Assembly (NCBI GenBank): GCA_001692895.1
Contig: KV748181.1
Location: 620,001 to 684,000 of the forward strand
DNA length: 64,000 bases
Reading direction: 5' to 3'
From: Cenococcum geophilum 1.58
Taxonomy: Eukaryota; Ascomycota; Dothideomycetes; Gloniales; Gloniaceae
A program made the translations under genes and the position numbers. The notes beneath the pieces were generated by a model that saw nothing but the letters and a program-made list of their open reading frames with translations, ran no database searches and was not told where the DNA came from. Shown piece after piece: positions 1 to 11,817 of the stretch (positions are counted from its first letter, which is position 1; the number at the start of each line of letters is the position of its first letter).

Positions 1-1380
1 ACTGTAACGGATACGATATAGTTATAATTCTAGTTAACCGTTTTGGCAAGCGCCCGTTCTTAATCCCCTATTATAAGAATATTAATACTAAAGAGGCGGC
101 CCGGCTATATATCTACTACGTCTACCGAATTTGCGGGCCGCAGTTTATATCAGCCTTTTAGAATAAGTTTACCTAAATCCTAGGTATTAAACTAAAGCTT
201 TCTATAGTATACTACTCCTAGACAGACAGCCAGATAGAGATTATAAATCAATATTTAGACTAAAGACTCCGGCCTTTTATTAACTACTTTTAGGATAACT
301 AGGCTAAACTGCTACCCCTTATAGACTATACCCAAGCAACCCTACCCCACAACTCTACCGGATTTGCCCTTATTTAACTAGAGATGGGCTACTTACCCTA
401 TATAAGTTTTGACTAGAAAAGACCAGAAGGACCCCGGACCGTACGCAAGAAACTATCCTATAAGGAGGCCTAGCAGTACGCTAAACGCTTAGAAAAAGCC
501 TAAACGGTAGCCTGTATAAACTTAGGAAAAGCCTAGAAATTAATGGAATAGTAGGCAAATAAGTATAGGCGCGAGCCTAACTTTACCGTAGGCGATATAG
601 TTTAGGTTACAATAAGGAACTAAAAAATAAAACGGCCTAGTCGTAAACTAGACTATTAGATAGTAGGACTATACAAGATTCTTAAGAAGATAGGCAACTT
701 ATACAAAGTAAAGCTCCTAGATTCGATTAAGGTTTACCCTATCTTCTTACCAGATAAGCTATAGAAAGCCGCGAACGACCTATTACCTGGATAAAAGAAC
801 AAACCCCCCCTACCGATTTAAGTTAATGGTGACAACAAATGGGAAATTAAAGAAATACTAGCCTATAAGCTAGTAAGGAGAATGTTAAAGTACCGCATTA
901 GTTGGAAAGGCTATGACCTAAATCCTACCTGGTACCCTATATAGAACTTTATTAGCAGTCCCTATAAGCTTTAAAAATTCTATAACCGTTACCCTAACGA
1001 ACTAGGACCCCTAAAGTACCTAGACGAGTGGATAAAGTACTAGTATAGCGAAGACAATAAGCTACCGGAAGAACACGAAGATAAGAACGCCCTATAGGTG
1101 TAATACAGACACACAAAGCCTAAGGGCAGGCTTTACTAAAGGGGGGGGGGGGTAATGTCACGGCACTGGCAGAAAACGGTAGAACTTGGCTGGCAGAACT
1201 TGGTAGAACTTATAGTTACGTAACTAGAGGACCGTATAAAAAAACCCTACTTTAACCGGCTCTGCTCTTCTTCTCCTTTCCTTTCTCTAGCTTTAGATCC
1301 TCGTTTATAAACAATCCAATCGTATAGACTTACGCGACCCTCTTACCGTACTCGTACCTCGATTGACTAAGTCGCTAATA
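1..1380 (+). mobile_element. A-1: right end of a family-A chromodomain Gypsy (Ty3) LTR element, left part outside window
   Basis: A broken fossil copy. The sequence from the first base matches, base for base apart from transitions, the integrase and chromodomain part of copy A-2 (compare about 7320-8510). It then runs through a G-rich polypurine tract (about 1140-1152) into its right LTR. It ends inside the reverse-transcriptase region of B-1, because the bases just after 1380 continue the RT text seen intact in B-2 near 53595. Many breaks of RIP type. Its left LTR and target duplication are outside the window. Confidence 0.9.
1156..1380 (+). repeat. Right LTR of A-1
   Basis: 225 bp beginning TGTCACGGCACTGG and ending GTCGCTAATA. 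The second half (CTTCTTCTCCTTTCC onwards) aligns with the two A-2 LTRs. The first half differs more, so A-1 and A-2 look like subfamilies. Confidence 0.85.
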
Positions 1381-2810
1381 TATGGTATATTTTAATAATA
1401 TTATCATCTACTTAATAAGTAAGGAAGAGTATAGAGAATATATTAAATAGGTTTTAAAGAGACTATAGGAAGAACAGATGCTAGTAGTAATTAAAAAATA
1501 TAAATTCTTTACCAAAAAGATAGATTTTATTAAATTTATTATTAAACTAGGCTAACTTAGTATAGATTTAAAGAAGATTGAGGCTATAGTGAATTAGTAA
1601 GAACTAGAGAACGTTACGCAGTTAAGATTGTTTTTAGGGTTTTGTAATTACTGCAGAAGGTTTATAGCTTAATAGTTAAAGGATATTAAGCTATTTATAA
1701 GGTTAATAAAGAAAGAAGAACCTTAGGTATAGGGAGAAGAGTAGAGGAAACTATTTAAGGAGGTTAAGGAGTTATTTACTTAAGACCTAATTTTTAAAAT
1801 CTACTAACTAAAACTAGAGATAGTGGTTAAAATAAATATATTAGACTTTGTACTAGGGGCGTGCTTTTTATAAAAATATAAGGATAGATGGCACCTAGTA
1901 GTATACTACAGTTAGAAGATAACACTACTAGAATTAAACTATGACATTTATAACAAGGAGTTATTAGGTATAGTTATAGCACTTTAGGAATAGAGAGCAT
2001 TCTTATAAGGTATAAAGAAGCTATTTATAGTTAAGATAGATTATAAGAACCTAATAGGGTTCCTAATAACAAAAGAACTTAATTAAAGGTAGGTTAAATA
2101 GGCAGAGATACTTATAGAATACTATTTCGAGATTTAGTATATTAAGGGTATAGATAATATACGAGCAGATGCTCTAAGTAGGAAAGCTAAATTATAAAAT
2201 AACGAAAAGCTATTAGGGGCTTTACTGCAAAAAGACACAGACGGATTAATTAGATATAATTATCCGAAAATTATAGTAATAAGAGAAATTAGTTAGACCT
2301 ATAAATTATTAGAGAGTAACTAGTTATAAAAAATCTAAGATATATAGGCAGAAGATCTAGACTTAGAGTAGTACGAAAACTAAGAAGTAACGTATATACT
2401 AAGAAATATTATAAAAAAATTTATTAAGTTATTTTATAAGGGACTAACTTCAGGATATAATAGAGCTATAGGCTTAGTGTTAAGACTCTAAAAGGAGTAT
2501 ATTATTAATAGAATCTAGGGACTAGCGAGATAAGTTATAAAGGAATATTTAAATTGTTAAAGGAATAAACTAGCAAGATATAAGCTATATAGAAGGCTAT
2601 AACCTATTAAAATACTAGAGAGACTATGGGAGGTTATATTATAGGACTTCATCGTAAAGTTGCTAAAATTATGAGATCCTATTACTGGGTAAGATTACGA
2701 CGTAATTTTAGTAATAGTGGATAAGCTAATAAAGTGGGGATACTTTATAGTATATACAGAAGAAATTTTAGCGGAAGATGTCGCTAGAATCTATATTAAA
2801 GAAGTATTTA
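1381..2810 (+). mobile_element. B-1 segment 1: RT end, RNase H and integrase start of a family-B Gypsy element
   Basis: Aligns collinearly with B-2 (about 53595-55021). The order is the back half of reverse transcriptase (to about 1560), RNase H (about 1560-2160) and the start of integrase (about 2200-2810). It is bounded on the left by A-1 and on the right by A-2. It is one of three pieces of the same element (others 8734-9154 and 11818-13443). Broken throughout, with dozens of RIP-type stops. Confidence 0.88.
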
Positions 2811-3033
2811 TATTACGGCGCTGGTGGAAAACGGTGGATTATAGTAGACGTTATGGTAGACGCAGGGTCACGTGAGCTTACGTGACTTAAGGATTGTATA
2901 AAACTTCTAGCGGCGTTACCCTTCTTCTCCTTTCCTTTCTCTAGCTTTGGATTCTCGTTTATAGACTACCAATTATATAGGCTTACGCGTCCCTCTTGCC
3001 GTGCTCGTGCCTTAATTAACTAAGTCGCTAACA
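2811..3033 (+). repeat. Left LTR of A-2
   Basis: 223 bp, matching 8511-8733 with differences almost all transitions. It contains a TATA-like TTGTATAAAA near 2893 and a pyrimidine-rich CTTCTTCTCCTTTCC tract, and ends CGCTAACA. Confidence 0.92.
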
Positions 3034-6000
3034 TTATCTAAAGCTTATTACTACTCTTTCTTTCTAAAAAGGAACTTAAAAACATCTACGGACTATAAAT
3101 AGAATAAGGATATAGAATAGAATAAGGATACTACTAGAACTATAAGAATAGGACAAAACTAAAAGAATATAAATAGAACGCGAAACCTAAGAATAGGACA
3201 CGTACGGACCAGAACCCCTAGAAAATAAACAAACAACCGGAAATTACCTAATACCCCTACTACTATGCCAAGAAATACAGCAGCTGGTAAAGCCGCTGCA
3301 GGACCCGCAAATACCTCTAATAGTAAAATAGTCGCCGTCCCGACCCCCTAGAAAGAGCTTATAGCAACTAATGCCGAAATTAAATGGCTTTAAGAACTGC
3401 TTAAAACTAGAGATACCCCTATACCTAGCGAGGAGTTATCGGATACCTATAGACTTGCTATAGTTCTTAAGGCCCTAGCCTAACGTATAGTATTAACATT
3501 ATTGCGGTCCGCGAAGGTCGCAGACCCCCTATTGCTTATAAATAGAACCAACCCTATATTTAATAACTGGAAGCTTTAATTGCAAGACAAGCTTAAAGTT
3601 AATACAGACTACTTTTCTAATACCCGAGCTAAAAGGGTATACGTCTTTAGCCGTACTAGTAGTGACGTATAGATATACCTACGTCCGCAATACGCCTAAG
3701 ACTTAGCAAACCCCTTCCTCTTAAAAGAAGAGATGATTAACTACCTATCTTCTATTTATAAGGACCCCTTTAAAGTATAAAACGCCCGGCTTGATTATAA
3801 AAGCCTAAATATAAAAACGATAGAGACCTTCTTAGTCTTCTAGACCCGCTTTCTACACCTAGCCGAATAGGCTTAAATCCCCTAGGAAAATCTAATGCTA
3901 GACCTCTTTAATAAGCTTACCCTAGACCTATAGCGCGCTGTACTGCTAGTTTATACTACTATATAGACGCTAAAGGAACTTACGGACTAATGCCTAGCTA
4001 TTAACCAGGGCCTTTATTAAATTAAGGTATAAGCCGAGCGGTATAAGACTAGAAGCTCTACTAACCAAAATATAAGTACTATAAAAACGGGCCGTAGCGC
4101 CCTAGTAAGATCCGTAGCCCCTATAGTACCGGCCGTATAGCCCGCCGCTAATTTAGCAGCTAGCCGTGTAGCTAGTTCTACCGTAGGTCTAGTAAATGCT
4201 CGGCCTATATACAGCAACCCCCGTATATAGGCCCTTAGTAATTAGGAAGCTTGCTTTTCTTACGGCTAGAAGGGCTATATTGTAAAGGATTGCCCGATAA
4301 ACGTAAAAGCGGGCAAGGTTTTATTAATCTAGGAGGATAGCATAGAGTTGGAAAAAGAGGAACCCTAAAGGAAGACTCCTCTCTAGGGTTAAAAGGGATT
4401 AATATATTATATATTAATCTGGGTTAGCTAGTTAGTAGAAGAAGCTGCACTATCCCTTATACTTTATTCTACAATAGATATTAAGTTTTAACCTCTGCTT
4501 TAGCTAACTCTAGAGTAAATGCCTTTGCCTTAATAGACACCTAGTATACTATAAAGCTAACTAATTTTTTAAATGCACCCCTTAAAGAACTGCCTAAACT
4601 AATCCCTATTTACGGGTATAACGGACGGATAGGACTACCTATTACGGCTATCTTGCGTATTTACCTCCGTGTTAATAGACGAAGATAATATAACGTCCCC
4701 TTTCTTATTACGGACCTGGGAAGCTATAATATAATCTTAGGGAGAAAATGGCTAGCTTATTTGGGCTTACAGCTCGACATACAGAGTAGACGGCTTATTT
4801 AGCCTAAAACCCTACCCCTAACCCCTTCTTTTATAAAAGAAATCAGTATTATAATAGAAAACCTTATACGGCCCCAGATTAACACTATTTATTAGGCTAA
4901 TGCCATGCGTAGGGACTAGGCCTTTAAGAAGGATATATAGCTTAATCTATAACGGATCCGTATACTGCGCCACCTACAGACTACCTATATTACGTTACCC
5001 GCACTAAAGGTATAGGAAGTTGGTAGTAACCTAGCTAAGCCCTCTACGGAGAATATGGGCCCTACGCAGCTATAAAGGAAAGCTAGAAATATTGGACGCT
5101 ATACTAAACTAATTAACCAGAAGGACAACTTACGGAAAATGGAACGTGAGCTAAGGAAGACTATAAACCCTATACCGCAAAATACGGCCTAATAAATATT
5201 AGTAAAGAAACCTACGGACCTCCTACCAGTTAATGTCTGCTATATTGGCGCTATAGGGTTCTATTAGAACTTAGTTTAGCCTACTACCGTTGCCTTTATA
5301 ACTAGCTTATACGAAATTAATTAAATAATTAAGGAAAAGAAAAGCAAGCTTAGTAGATAAGAAAGCGAGCTTATAGATAAGGAACTAGTAGATTAAAAAC
5401 TACCCTATTAATACCGGAAATTTAAGGACATATTCTCTAAGGTAGTATCTAATATACTTCCGCCTTACTAACTATACGACCATAAGATTAAGATCGAGCC
5501 AGATAAGGAAAACACCCTTAGCTATAGCCCCCTTCGTTAGCAGTCTGCTGCCAAATTATAGGCTATAAAGTAGTACCTTATTGATAACCTAGGTAAGGGC
5601 TTTATTAAGCCTAGCTAAGCCCCTTTTAACTTGCCTATTCTCTTTGTTAAAAAACCAAATAGAGGACTCCGCTTCTGCATTAACTACTATAAGCTAAATA
5701 ATATAACCCGTAAGGACCGCTATCCGCTACCCCTACTTAATAAAACTTTAGCCCAAATAAGTAGAGCTAAGATCTTTATAAAGCTAGATATCCGCTAGGC
5801 CTTCTACTGGATTAGTATAGACCCTAAATTAGAAGATTTTACTATATTTTAGACCTATTACGGAATATATAAATATAAAGTACTTCCTTTTAGACTAACT
5901 AACGGACTGGCTACGTACTAGCGATATATAAATAATATACTCTTTAACTACCTTAACAACTTCTATACGGCCTACCTAGATAATATTATAATCTACTCTA

Positions 6001-8510
6001 AGAATAAGTTAGAATACGAGGAGCATGTCTATAAAGTCCTACAACGGCTCTATAAGGCCGGCCTCTAGGCCGATATTAAGAAATTGGAATTTAGTATTAA
6101 GCGTATAAAGTACCTAGGTTTTATTATTAGTATAAACGGAATTAAGGCCGACCTAGAGAAAACGGCCGTAATTAACTAGTGGACACCCCTACGGACCGTA
6201 AAGGGGGTATAATTATTTTTAGGTTTCTGTAACTTATACTAACGCTTTATTAAGAACTATAGTAGGATCGCCTAGCCTCTTAACCGCCTTACTAGGAAAG
6301 ACCAGCTATTCTACTTTAACTCCATATATATATAGGCCTTTAATAAACTTAAAAATCGGCTGGTATCAGCTCCCCTACTTACCCACTTTAACTTAAAACG
6401 GCCCTTGATACTAGAAACGGATGCCTTAAACGGCGTAATAGCTGGTGTTTTCTCCTAGAAGTAACTAGACGGAGAATAGCACCCTATTACATACTATTTA
6501 AAGACTACAATAGATGCTAAGCTAAACTACCACATCTATAACAAAGAAATGCTGGCTATTATCTCTAGCTTTTAGCACTAGCGTATATAGCTAGAGGGGA
6601 CCCCTAAGCCTATTAAGGTAGTTTCGGATTATAAGGCCCTAGAATACTTTATAATAACTAAGGCCCTTACGGCCCGATAAGCACGCTAGGCGGATATCCT
6701 ATCTTAGTTTAACTTTTTAATTATATATAGACCAGGCGCTATAAACCGTGCGGATGCTCTTATAAGGCGTGAACAGGACTTAGGTAACTAGGTAGCTGTA
6801 AAGATCTTATTACAGACCTAGACACTACTATAACCAGAGCACCTTAACCCCTAGATATAGGCAGAACTAAATATAGACTTTTTAGGTGCCGAGATGTATC
6901 CTATTAACCCCTTAGGATTTAACTTTATTAATAAATTACTGCAGGTAAACCGTACAACCTCTTCCCTATAGAAGTACCGTAAAAAGGTAAAGAACGTTAC
7001 TAGCCCATAGTCCCTTAAAAATGGATTACTTAAGCATTAGGAACAGTTAGTAGTAGCAGAGGAATAGAACCTACGGACTCGGCTTATTGCTAAAGCATAT
7101 ACCTAGGTCTCTACGGCCTACTCTAGAAAAAATAAGACCCGTAGAATTATTGGCGACCGCTACTACTGGCCCGGAATGGTTATAGATATTAACCGCTATA
7201 TACAGAACTGCGACGACTGCTGTAGGTTTATAATTCCACAAGATAAGACCCTAGGGCTATTAAAGCCACTCTCGATACCAGAACGCCCTTAACAGCATAT
7301 CTTTATAAACTTCTATAAGTTACCTACAGACCGCGATAGATATAATATGGTTATAATTATAGTTAACTGCTTTAGCAAGCGCCTGTTCTTAATTCCCTGT
7401 TATAAGAATATTAATGCTAAAGAGGCGGCCTAACTGTATATCTACTACGTCTACCAAATTTATAGACTACTAGATACTATTATATCCGACTATAGGCCGT
7501 AGTTTATATTAGCCTTTTAAAATAAGTTTACCTAGATCCTAGGTATTAGGCTAAAGCTTTTTATAGTATACTACCCCTAGACAGATAGTTAGACGGAGAT
7601 TATAAATTAATACTTGGACTAGAGACTCCGGCCCTTTATTAACTACTTTTAAAACAACTAGGGCGAACTACTACCTATAATAGACTACGCCCAGGCAACC
7701 CTACCCTATAACTCTACGGGGTTTGCACCTATTTAGCTAGAAATGGGATACTTACCTTATATAAGCTTTAACTGGGAGAGACCAAAAGGACTATAAACTG
7801 TGCGCGAAAAACTATCTTATAAGGAAGCATAGCAGTATACTAGACGCTTGGAAGAAGTATAGGCGGTAGCCTATAAGAACCTAGAAAAGGCCTAGAAATT
7901 AATAAAACAGTAGGCAAATAAGCATAGGCGCGAGCCCGACTTTACCGTAGGCGATAAGGTTTGGGTTACAATAAAGAACTAAAAAATAGAACGGCCTAGC
8001 TGTAAGCTAGACTATAAGATAGCAGGACCGTATAAGATCCTTAATAAAGAAAGCAACTTATATAAGGTTAAACTCCTAGACTTAATTAAAGTCTACCCTA
8101 TTTTCTTACTAGATAAGCTACGGAAAGCTATAAATAACCCACTACCTAGATAAAAGAATGAGCCTCCACTGCAATTTAAGTTAATGGCGACGACGAATAG
8201 GAAGTTAATAAAATACTAGCCTGTAAACTAGTATAAGAAATACTAAAATACCGTATCTAATGGAAAGGTTACGATTTAGACCTAACCTAGTACCCCGCCT
8301 AGAACTTTATAGGTTACCCCTAGAAGCTTAGAGAGTTTTATAACTAATACCCTAATAAGCTAGGACCCTTAAAGTATTTAAACAAGTAGATGGAGTGCTA
8401 GTATAGCAAAGATAATAAGCTACCTGTTAAGTATATAGATAAGAATACCCTATAGACATGATACGGACATACAAAGCCTAAGGGCAGGCTTTTTCGGAGG
8501 GGGGGGGTAA

Positions 8511-8733
8511 TGTTACGGCGCTAGTGGAAAATGGTGAATTATAGTAGACGTTATAGTAGACGTAGGGTCACGTAAGCTTACGTAACTCGAGGATTGTATA
8601 AAAATTCTAGCGGCGTTGCCCTTCTTCTCCTTTCCTTTCTCTAGCTTTGAATCCTCGTTTATAAACTACTAATTATATAGGCTTGCGCGTCCCTCTTGCC
8701 GTGCTCGTGCCTCGATTGACTAAGTCGCTAACA
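8511..8733 (+). repeat. Right LTR of A-2
   Basis: Begins TGTTACGGCG after a run of G (polypurine tract) and ends CGCTAACA. It is followed by ATTCG, the partner of ATTTA left of the element. Confidence 0.92.
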
Positions 8734-9154
8734 ATTCGTAAGATATAGAGTACTAAGTAAAATTATATTGGATAAAGATCTAAGATTTATAGCAGCATTT
8801 TAGGAGGTATTTTTAGCGGAGTAAAGAGTTTAAGTAGTAACTTCTACCGTATATTATCCGCAGATAAACGGTTAAACGGAAAGATTAAATTAGATACTAG
8901 AGCAGTATTTAAAACACTATATTAATTATACGTAGAATAATTAGGTATTACTGTTACTAGTTATATAGTTCGCATACAATATAACACCTTAAGAAGGAAT
9001 AGGAATATTACTATTTAAGGCAAATTACGGATATAAGCCAAGAACATTATTATTACTATATTAAGCGAAGAAAATAAGTAGTATAGCTAAGTAAAGAATG
9101 GACATACTAATAAATCTTTATGTAAACCTTATAGGAACAGTAAAGGTAGTATTA
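8734..9154 (+). mobile_element. B-1 segment 2: middle of integrase
   Basis: Continues the B-1 integrase after A-2; it aligns with B-2 at about 55020-55410. It ends where the TIR element at 9155 is inserted. Broken, part of the same fossil as 1381-2810. Confidence 0.87.
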
Positions 9155-9216
9155 TCAGGAAAATATTCGCAGGCTGGGTTTTAAGTCGACTTTGTTAAGC
9201 GCGTTTCGCGTAATTA

Positions 9217-9425
9217 ACATGCAATTGACCAACTTAATACATTTAAAAGTTAAATGATACGCAGTTAACTAACTTAACAGCTTTTAAAGCTAACTATATA
9301 TTTCTTAATATGTAATTGGCTAACTTAGCAACTTTTAAAGCTAACTGTATATTTCTTAACATGCAATTGGCTAACTTGGCAACTTTTAAAGCTATCTATA
9401 TATTTCTTAATATATAATTAAGGTA
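9217..9425. repeat. Tandem array, about 51-bp unit, 4 copies
   Basis: Units share TTGGCTAACTTRGCAACTTT followed by an AAAGCTAACT-type stretch and a T-rich tail. The last three copies are close and the first is diverged. It lies at the left of the minisatellite-packed element. Confidence 0.8.
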
Positions 9426-9548
9426 AAGTTATATGCTAATTATATAAATAAATTTTTACTATTTTCTTAGCCTATAGTATGCTAGCTTATAATATATATT
9501 AGGATTAAAACAATTTTATATAATCTTATATAGTCTTATATAGTCTTA

Positions 9549-10150
9549 TCACTCGGAGGCTCTGCACGAGGCTCTACACGAAGCTCTGCACGAAGCTCCG
9601 CGACAGAGGCTCCGCACGAGGCTCTGCACGAAGCTCCGCACGAGGCTCTGCACGAGGCTCTGCACGAGGCTCTGCACGAGGCTCTGCACGAGGCTCTGCA
9701 CGAAGCTCTGCACGAGGCTCTGTACGAGGCTCTGCACGAAGCTCTGCACGAAGCTCTGCACGAAGCTCTGCACGAAGCTCTGCACGAAGCTCTGCACGAG
9801 GCTCTGCACGAAGCTCTGCACGAAGCTCTGCACGAGGCTCTGCACGAAGCTCTACGCGAAGCTCTGCGTACAGAGGCTCTGCGCGAGGCTCTGCACGAAG
9901 CTCTACGCGAAGCTCTGCGTACGGAGGCTCTGCGCAAGGCTCTGCACGAAGCTCTGCGCGAAGCTCTGCGCGAAGCTCTGCGTACAGAGGCTCTGCACGA
10001 GGCTCTGCACGAAGCTCTACACGAAGCTCTGCATGAAGCTCTACACGAAGCTCTGCACGAAGCTCTACACGAAGCTCTACGTACAGAGGCTCTGCACGAG
10101 GCTTTGCGCGAAGCTCTGCGTACGGAGGCTTTACACGAAGCTCTGCATCG
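9549..10150. repeat. 12-bp minisatellite, about 50 copies
   Basis: The unit is GAGGCTCTGCAC or GAAGCTCTGCAC, mixed, with interspersed GCGTACG variants. Twelve-base periodicity keeps all six frames open and gives apparent Arg-Ala-Ser-Cys or Glu-Ala-Leu-His repeats; these are not credible proteins. Confidence 0.95.
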
Positions 10151-10274
10151 GGTCCCCGCTAACTATATTTTGATAGCCTACACGTGCCTCTGCCAAGTTA
10201 CCCCCTTTGTAGCCACCTTATTTTTTACCCTTCCTTATATCCTCCCTACCTTAGGAGGCACTGGAACGGCAGCT

Positions 10275-10385
10275 AGTAGAGGACTGTTGCTAGAACCAGA
10301 CGACCGTTGCCAGACTAGACGACCGTCGCCAGAACTAGATAACCGTCCTAGAGCTAGACAACCGTTACCAGAACTAGACGACGAC
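10275..10385. repeat. 20-bp minisatellite, short left block
   Basis: About five copies of a unit close to AGAACCAGACGACCGTYGCC. The same unit forms a long block at 10695-11145. Confidence 0.85.
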
Positions 10386-10599
10386 CTTTTGAATAACTAG
10401 CCAGCGAATACCACGAACGATTTAATTGATTGATCGATTGAATTTAATATCGGCCTATTACCGAATCGAATTAAGGCCTCCTAGGGAGGTACCTTAGGCG
10501 ACTACCGTTCGAATGTACAGCTAGCGACGGCTATAGAGAACGATCTGAATTAATTAGAGCCTTTAATCGGGCCGACCCCTCCCCCGAATTGAATTGATA

Positions 10600-10700
10600 C
10601 TGATATAGGCAGGCAGGCAGCAGGCAGGCAGGTAGGTAGGTTAGGTAGTAGGTAGGTAGAATAAGGTAGGTAGGCAGACAGGTAGGTAGGCAGGTAGGAG
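10600..10700. repeat. GGCA/GGTA tetranucleotide tract
   Basis: Runs of GGCA and GGTA (with occasional slips) between two blocks of the 20-bp array. Confidence 0.85.
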
Positions 10701-11145
10701 AGACCGTCGCTAGAACTAGACCGACCGTCGCCAGAACTAGACGACCGTCGCCAGAACTAGACGACCGTCGTTAGAACCAGACGACCGTTGCCAGAATCAG
10801 ACGACCGTCGCCAGAACCAGAGACCGTCGCCAGAACTAGACCACCACCCTAAAACCAGACGACCGTTGCCAGAACAGACGACCGTCGCCAGAGCCAGACG
10901 ACTGTCGCCAGAGCCAGACAACCGTCGCTAGAGCCAGACGACTGTCGCCAGAGCTAGACGACCGTCGCTAGAACCAGACGACCGTTACCAGAACCAGACG
11001 ACCGTTGCCAGAGCCAGACGACCGTCGCCAGAGCCAGACGACCGTCGCCAGAGCCAGACGACCGTCGCTAGAACCAGACGACCGTCGCCAGAACTAGACG
11101 ACCGTTACCAGAACCAGACGACCGTCGCCAGAGCCAGACGACAAC
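10695..11145. repeat. 20-bp minisatellite, long right block, about 22 copies
   Basis: The unit is AGAACCAGACGACCGTYGCC with AGAGCC variants. Both 20-bp blocks are followed by a matching GCGAAYAC...GATCGATTGAAT spacer (about 10405-10440 and 11155-11190), so block plus spacer was itself duplicated. Confidence 0.92.
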
Positions 11146-11194
11146 GACTGGCCAGCGAACACTATAAACGATTCGATCGATCGATTGAATCAAG

Positions 11195-11510
11195 GTAGCA
11201 CAGACAGGTAGGCACAAACAGGGAGATGCTAACGGGTAGGCAGATGCAGATAGATAGGCAGATGCAGACAGGTAGGCAGATGCAGACAGGTAAGTAGATG
11301 TAGACAGGCAAGCAGATGCAGACAGGTAAGTAGATGCTAATAGGTAAGCAGATGCAGATAGGCAAGTAGATATAGATAGGTAGGTAGATGCTAACGGGTA
11401 GGCAGATATAGACGGGTAGGCAGATATAGACAGGTAGGTAAATGTAAATAGGTAGGCGATGCAGGCAGGTAGGTAGATAGATAGGTAGGTAAGTTAATAG
11501 GTAGATAGGT
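11195..11510. repeat. 18-bp minisatellite, about 17 copies
   Basis: The unit is close to AGGTAGGCAGATGCAGAC, diverging to the right into AGGTAGGTAGAT. The Cys/Leu/Pro-rich open frame on the minus strand here is only a reading of the repeat. Confidence 0.9.
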
Positions 11511-11817
11511 AGAAGAGAACCATCGCTATATTATATTAAATTATCTAAAATAATATAATTTATTTTGCTAGCCTTATAAATAGATTTAAAGTAGCCTTTA
11601 TTTATCTAAAATATACTATTAGTATAAAAGAGGTAGATGGCTCTAAATATAATTATAATTACTAAATGCGCAGGTTGCGCGCAGGCTGCGCGCAGTTTGC
11701 GTGTTAAATAAACTTAATATAGGCTAGTTTATCGAGTTGGTTAATGCCCCTAATGGCCCGCCAACGACGCCAACTTCTAGCAGCTGAGGTCATTTATAAG
11801 GGACAATATTTTCCCGA

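Larger units (their letters stand above)
2811..8733 (+). mobile_element. A-2: complete-length family-A chromodomain Gypsy LTR element, nested in B-1
   Basis: 5.9 kb with an LTR at each end and a 5-bp target duplication (2806-2810 and 8734-8738, equal apart from RIP-type transitions). Parts in order: left LTR 2811-3033; gag from about 3267 with a CCHC knuckle trace near 4250-4300; protease near 4530-4750; reverse transcriptase about 5500-6230 with the YxDx-type motif near 5970; RNase H about 6380-6760; integrase about 7100-8100; chromodomain about 8190-8400; polypurine tract just before the right LTR 8511-8733. gag-protease-RT-RH-integrase order plus chromodomain places it in the Ty3/Gypsy chromoviruses. 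A broken fossil with many tens of breaks; it cannot be dated by a clock because RIP dominates the LTR differences. Confidence 0.93.
9155..11817. mobile_element. Non-autonomous TIR element packed with minisatellites, inserted in B-1
   Basis: B-2 reads straight through this site (near 55410), whereas B-1 is interrupted by 2.66 kb. The left end reads TCAGGAAAATATT and the right end, reversed, TCGGGAAAATATT, a 13-bp inverted repeat with one transition. TA dinucleotides flank both sides, suggesting a TA target as in Tc1/mariner or pogo types, though the site is in a TAATAA tract and other lengths are possible. No transposase is visible. The interior is almost entirely tandem arrays: 51-bp, 12-bp, tetranucleotide, 20-bp and 18-bp units. 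Base composition is strikingly less AT-rich than the surrounding retroelements. Long open frames over the arrays are by-products of repeat lengths divisible by three. Confidence 0.7.

Noticed and set aside
9536-9937. Open frames encoding RASCRAS- or VQSF-type repeats
   Set aside because: They are readings of a 12-bp minisatellite; all frames stay open because the unit length is a multiple of three.
10104-10400. 98-codon open frame with a hydrophobic middle
   Set aside because: It joins the end of the 12-bp array to the start of the 20-bp array; no independent support.
10695-11145. CRISPR-like repeats (20-bp and the 29-bp array at 29205)
   Set aside because: Units are head-to-tail with no unique spacers, in a eukaryotic transposon context.
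11162-11365. Cys/Leu/Pro-rich open frame
   Set aside because: Reading of the 18-bp array.
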